A stretch of DNA of 35,773 nt from Helicobacter cetorum (GTDB taxonomy: Bacteria > Campylobacterota > Campylobacteria > Campylobacterales > UBA6016): NCBI GenBank assembly GCA_022729705.1, contig DZAX01000021.1:1-35773 (forward strand). The letters are read 5' to 3'. The position numbers and the translations under genes were made by a program. This document shows positions 33,946-35,773 of this stretch, piece after piece. A model generated the notes under the pieces. The model was not told the origin of the DNA. It did no database searches and saw only the letters and a program-made list of their open reading frames with translations. Position 1 is the stretch's first letter. Each line of letters begins with the position of its first letter.

Positions 33946-35587
33946 AATTGTATTTATATAACTTCTCATAATACTCATTCGCCATTCTACCGGTATCAAA
34001 TACCGGCGCAATATCAGTCATAGAGTTTTTAACAATCGTAAGCCACTTATCGTGTTCGTCATAATAAGTTGGTATTATCTCAGTTTCAAGAATATTTAAA
34101 AGATTGAAAGCGTCCTCTTCATCTTGGCTAACAATATCTTTGTCGCCATCTTGAAATATCGTATAGCAGTTTTCACCATGCTTTTGAAATTCAAGGTGCC
34201 AACCGTCGTTTATAGAGAAGTTAATAGCTCCATTCATGGCGGCGCTCATACCGCTAGTTCCAGACGCTTCTCTTGTAACCCTTGGTGTGTTTAGCCAAAT
34301 ATCGGCGCCTTTTTTTAGCATATTTGAAAGACTAATCTCATATCTCACCAAAACGGCGCATCTTTTTAATTTGTCGGTCGTATACACAAGCTCGTTAAAG
34401 AGTTTTATAGCGCTGCCGTCGGCTGGATGCGGCTTACCAGCCCAGATAACCTGTATCGGTCTATCTTTTCTAGTTACAAGCTCATAAAACTTCTCCCAGT
34501 TTCTCTTGATTAACCCGGCTCTCTTATACTCCGCAAATCTTCTTGACCACACAATAGTCAAAATTTCAGGGTCAAACATCTTGCCTGTTTGATCCGCAAC
34601 CTCGTCAAATAATTTTCTTTTTAGGTGTTTTTTTCTAGCCAAAAGCCCGTATTCATCGTATTCATCGTATGCATTTTGCAAAGGCTTGTCCGCCCAAAAC
34701 TTCTTATTTTGCGCATTTGTGATGTAAATTATCGGACATCTGCCCTCACAACTTTCCCACATCTTATTTGCTACGTCGCCGTGAAGTTTTGAAACGGCGT
34801 TAGCTATTTTGGATAGTTTTAGAGCGCCCATAGTAAGCGAAAATCTGCCGCCGTTGTGTCCTATTATTTTTTTAACATCATCCATGCTTACGCCGTTAAA
34901 AAACCCCATTCTGTGGAGTAAGTGGCAATCATGATCTTCATTTCCAGCCGCCTCCGGAGTGTGCGTTGTAAATACCATTCTCTTTTTTACTTCTTCAACG
35001 TCGTTAAACTTGGAGTATAGATGAAACGCTACAGGAAGAGCGTGCCCCTCGTTCATGTGGTAAATTTCCGGCGTTACATTCGCCTCTTCCAAAACTTTGG
35101 CTCCGCCAATTCCAAGCACAATCTCTTGTGCGATTCTAGTCTCTTCTTGCGCTTCGTAGAGCTTATGCGTAATTGTTCTAGCTAGATAGTCGTTTTCTGG
35201 TATATCAGTCGTAAGAAGATAAACAGGAACAGTGCCGAATATCTCTTCTCTCAATAGATAGGCTTTTACAAAAACATCGGCGCCGCTTATTTTCACCTTT
35301 ACTATAATGCCCGTTTCCTCTAAAAATGAGTATGATTTACGTCTATAAATAACATTCATAGAGTTATCTTCGTTTCTAGTCTGATCGTAGTAGCCAAAGC
35401 TCCACAAGATACCAATACCCACAACCTTTTGTCTCAAATCATGGGCGCTTCGCATGTGCGAACCGGCCAAAAACCCAAGACCTCCCGAATATATTTTTAG
35501 AGCTTGATGGATTGCAAACTCCATAGAAAAATATGCTACTTTTTTGGAATATTTTGGGTCTATGCTAGCGTGATGTAGATTTTCCAT
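33941..35587 (-). CDS. GT35 alpha-glucan phosphorylase-like protein lacking the PLP lysine
   Basis: A 548-residue short-type alpha-glucan phosphorylase homologue (GT35), which normally releases glucose 1-phosphate from glucan ends. YFSMEFAIH, YSGGLGFLAG, MNEGHA, TTHTPEAAGNE, RRFAEYKR and AGKPHPADG are recognisable. In the cofactor motif, EASGTSGMS, residue Ser448 occupies the position of the lysine that binds pyridoxal phosphate (EASGTxxMK in known phosphorylases), and AGSH (Ser43) replaces the usual AGDH. It is therefore either a variant enzyme or not a phosphorylase. It starts the glucan/glycolysis locus; RBS AAGG lies before ATG, and its stop codon is in a hairpin element. Confidence 0.85.
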   Translation of the reverse strand: MENLHHASIDPKYSKKVAYFSMEFAIHQALKIYSGGLGFLAGSHMRSAHDLRQKVVGIGILWSFGYYDQTRNEDNSMNVIYRRKSYSFLEETGIIVKVKISGADVFVKAYLLREEIFGTVPVYLLTTDIPENDYLARTITHKLYEAQEETRIAQEIVLGIGGAKVLEEANVTPEIYHMNEGHALPVAFHLYSKFNDVEEVKKRMVFTTHTPEAAGNEDHDCHLLHRMGFFNGVSMDDVKKIIGHNGGRFSLTMGALKLSKIANAVSKLHGDVANKMWESCEGRCPIIYITNAQNKKFWADKPLQNAYDEYDEYGLLARKKHLKRKLFDEVADQTGKMFDPEILTIVWSRRFAEYKRAGLIKRNWEKFYELVTRKDRPIQVIWAGKPHPADGSAIKLFNELVYTTDKLKRCAVLVRYEISLSNMLKKGADIWLNTPRVTREASGTSGMSAAMNGAINFSINDGWHLEFQKHGENCYTIFQDGDKDIVSQDEEDAFNLLNILETEIIPTYYDEHDKWLTIVKNSMTDIAPVFDTGRMANEYYEKLYKYNC

Positions 35588-35718
35588 TTTGAACCTTAAG
35601 TGGATTTAAGAAGTTTAAACTCTCCTTTAAGCAAGTTTACACACCATTTGATTAAAAGACAATCCAAAGAAAGTTAGTACGGCTTATTTATCCGCCCAAA
35701 GAGAGCTGATTTGATTAA

Positions 35719-35755
35719 TTGTCCAGTTTCACCACGTTATAGTTGCCTAGTTTCA
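35719..35755. repeat. Short direct repeat near the right edge
   Basis: TTGTCCAGTTTCA (35719-35731) and TTGCCTAGTTTCA (35743-35755) are direct repeats differing at two bases, 24 bases apart. Repeated ends like this occur in IS21-type elements, but no transposase is in the window. Confidence 0.3.
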
Positions 35756-35773
35756 TAAATACAAGCAATAGAC

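Overview
The window looks like chromosome of a Campylobacterota (epsilonproteobacterial) bacterium, possibly Sulfurimonas- or Sulfuricurvum-like. This rests on gene style only: a CcoI/CcoS cbb3-oxidase maturation pair, an RMD1/DUF155 protein beside an AmiC-type amidase, a single bifunctional Rel/SpoT next to rpoZ, short overlapping genes, many TTG/GTG starts and AT-rich spacers. I cannot name the genus.

Left part, 1-10.6 kb, all minus strand: (i) ccoI, then ccoS, then the start of an ATP-binding protein that ends early (71-3086); (ii) a tightly packed run pyrH-rpoZ-spoT-tyrS-nitronate monooxygenase-like flavoprotein-amidase-RMD1 (10581 down to 3254), several genes overlapping by 4-11 bases. 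Then two plus-strand genes, a TSUP/TauE permease overlapping uvrA (10.8-14.4 kb). A 331-base gap follows, holding a hairpin and the remains of a small membrane-protein frame.

Right part, 14.7-35.6 kb, all minus strand, is one long glucan/glycolysis locus. In transcription order it holds: a GT35 glucan-phosphorylase-like protein; pyruvate kinase; gap-pgi-pfkA-NDH-2-like oxidoreductase-ADP-forming acetyl-CoA synthetase-second pyruvate-kinase-like protein; a nucleotidyltransferase/phosphohexomutase-like fusion with an amylopullulanase-like GH57; a 4-alpha-glucanotransferase-like GH57 with galT; and a ROK glucokinase. Together these could carry stored glucan to glucose phosphates, through the Embden-Meyerhof route to pyruvate, and acetyl-CoA to acetate with ATP formation. 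Aldolase, TPI, PGK, PGM, enolase, glgA, glgC and a clearly active phosphoglucomutase are not in the window. Several proteins carry odd active-site changes: the GT35 protein has Ser where the PLP lysine belongs, GalT has lost its CxxC zinc pair, the mutase domain has lost all its signature motifs, and the second pyruvate kinase is non-canonical.

The most unusual non-coding feature is a family of composite hairpin elements placed between tandem genes of this locus and at ccoS/ccoI. Class I elements follow the order A-(B)-C-D on the plus strand. The D hairpin abuts or contains the stop codon of the preceding gene. Its stem sequence differs from copy to copy while pairing is kept, as expected for selected structure. 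Class II elements combine two other covarying hairpins. I see no CRISPR array, no intact tRNA/rRNA gene and no complete insertion sequence.
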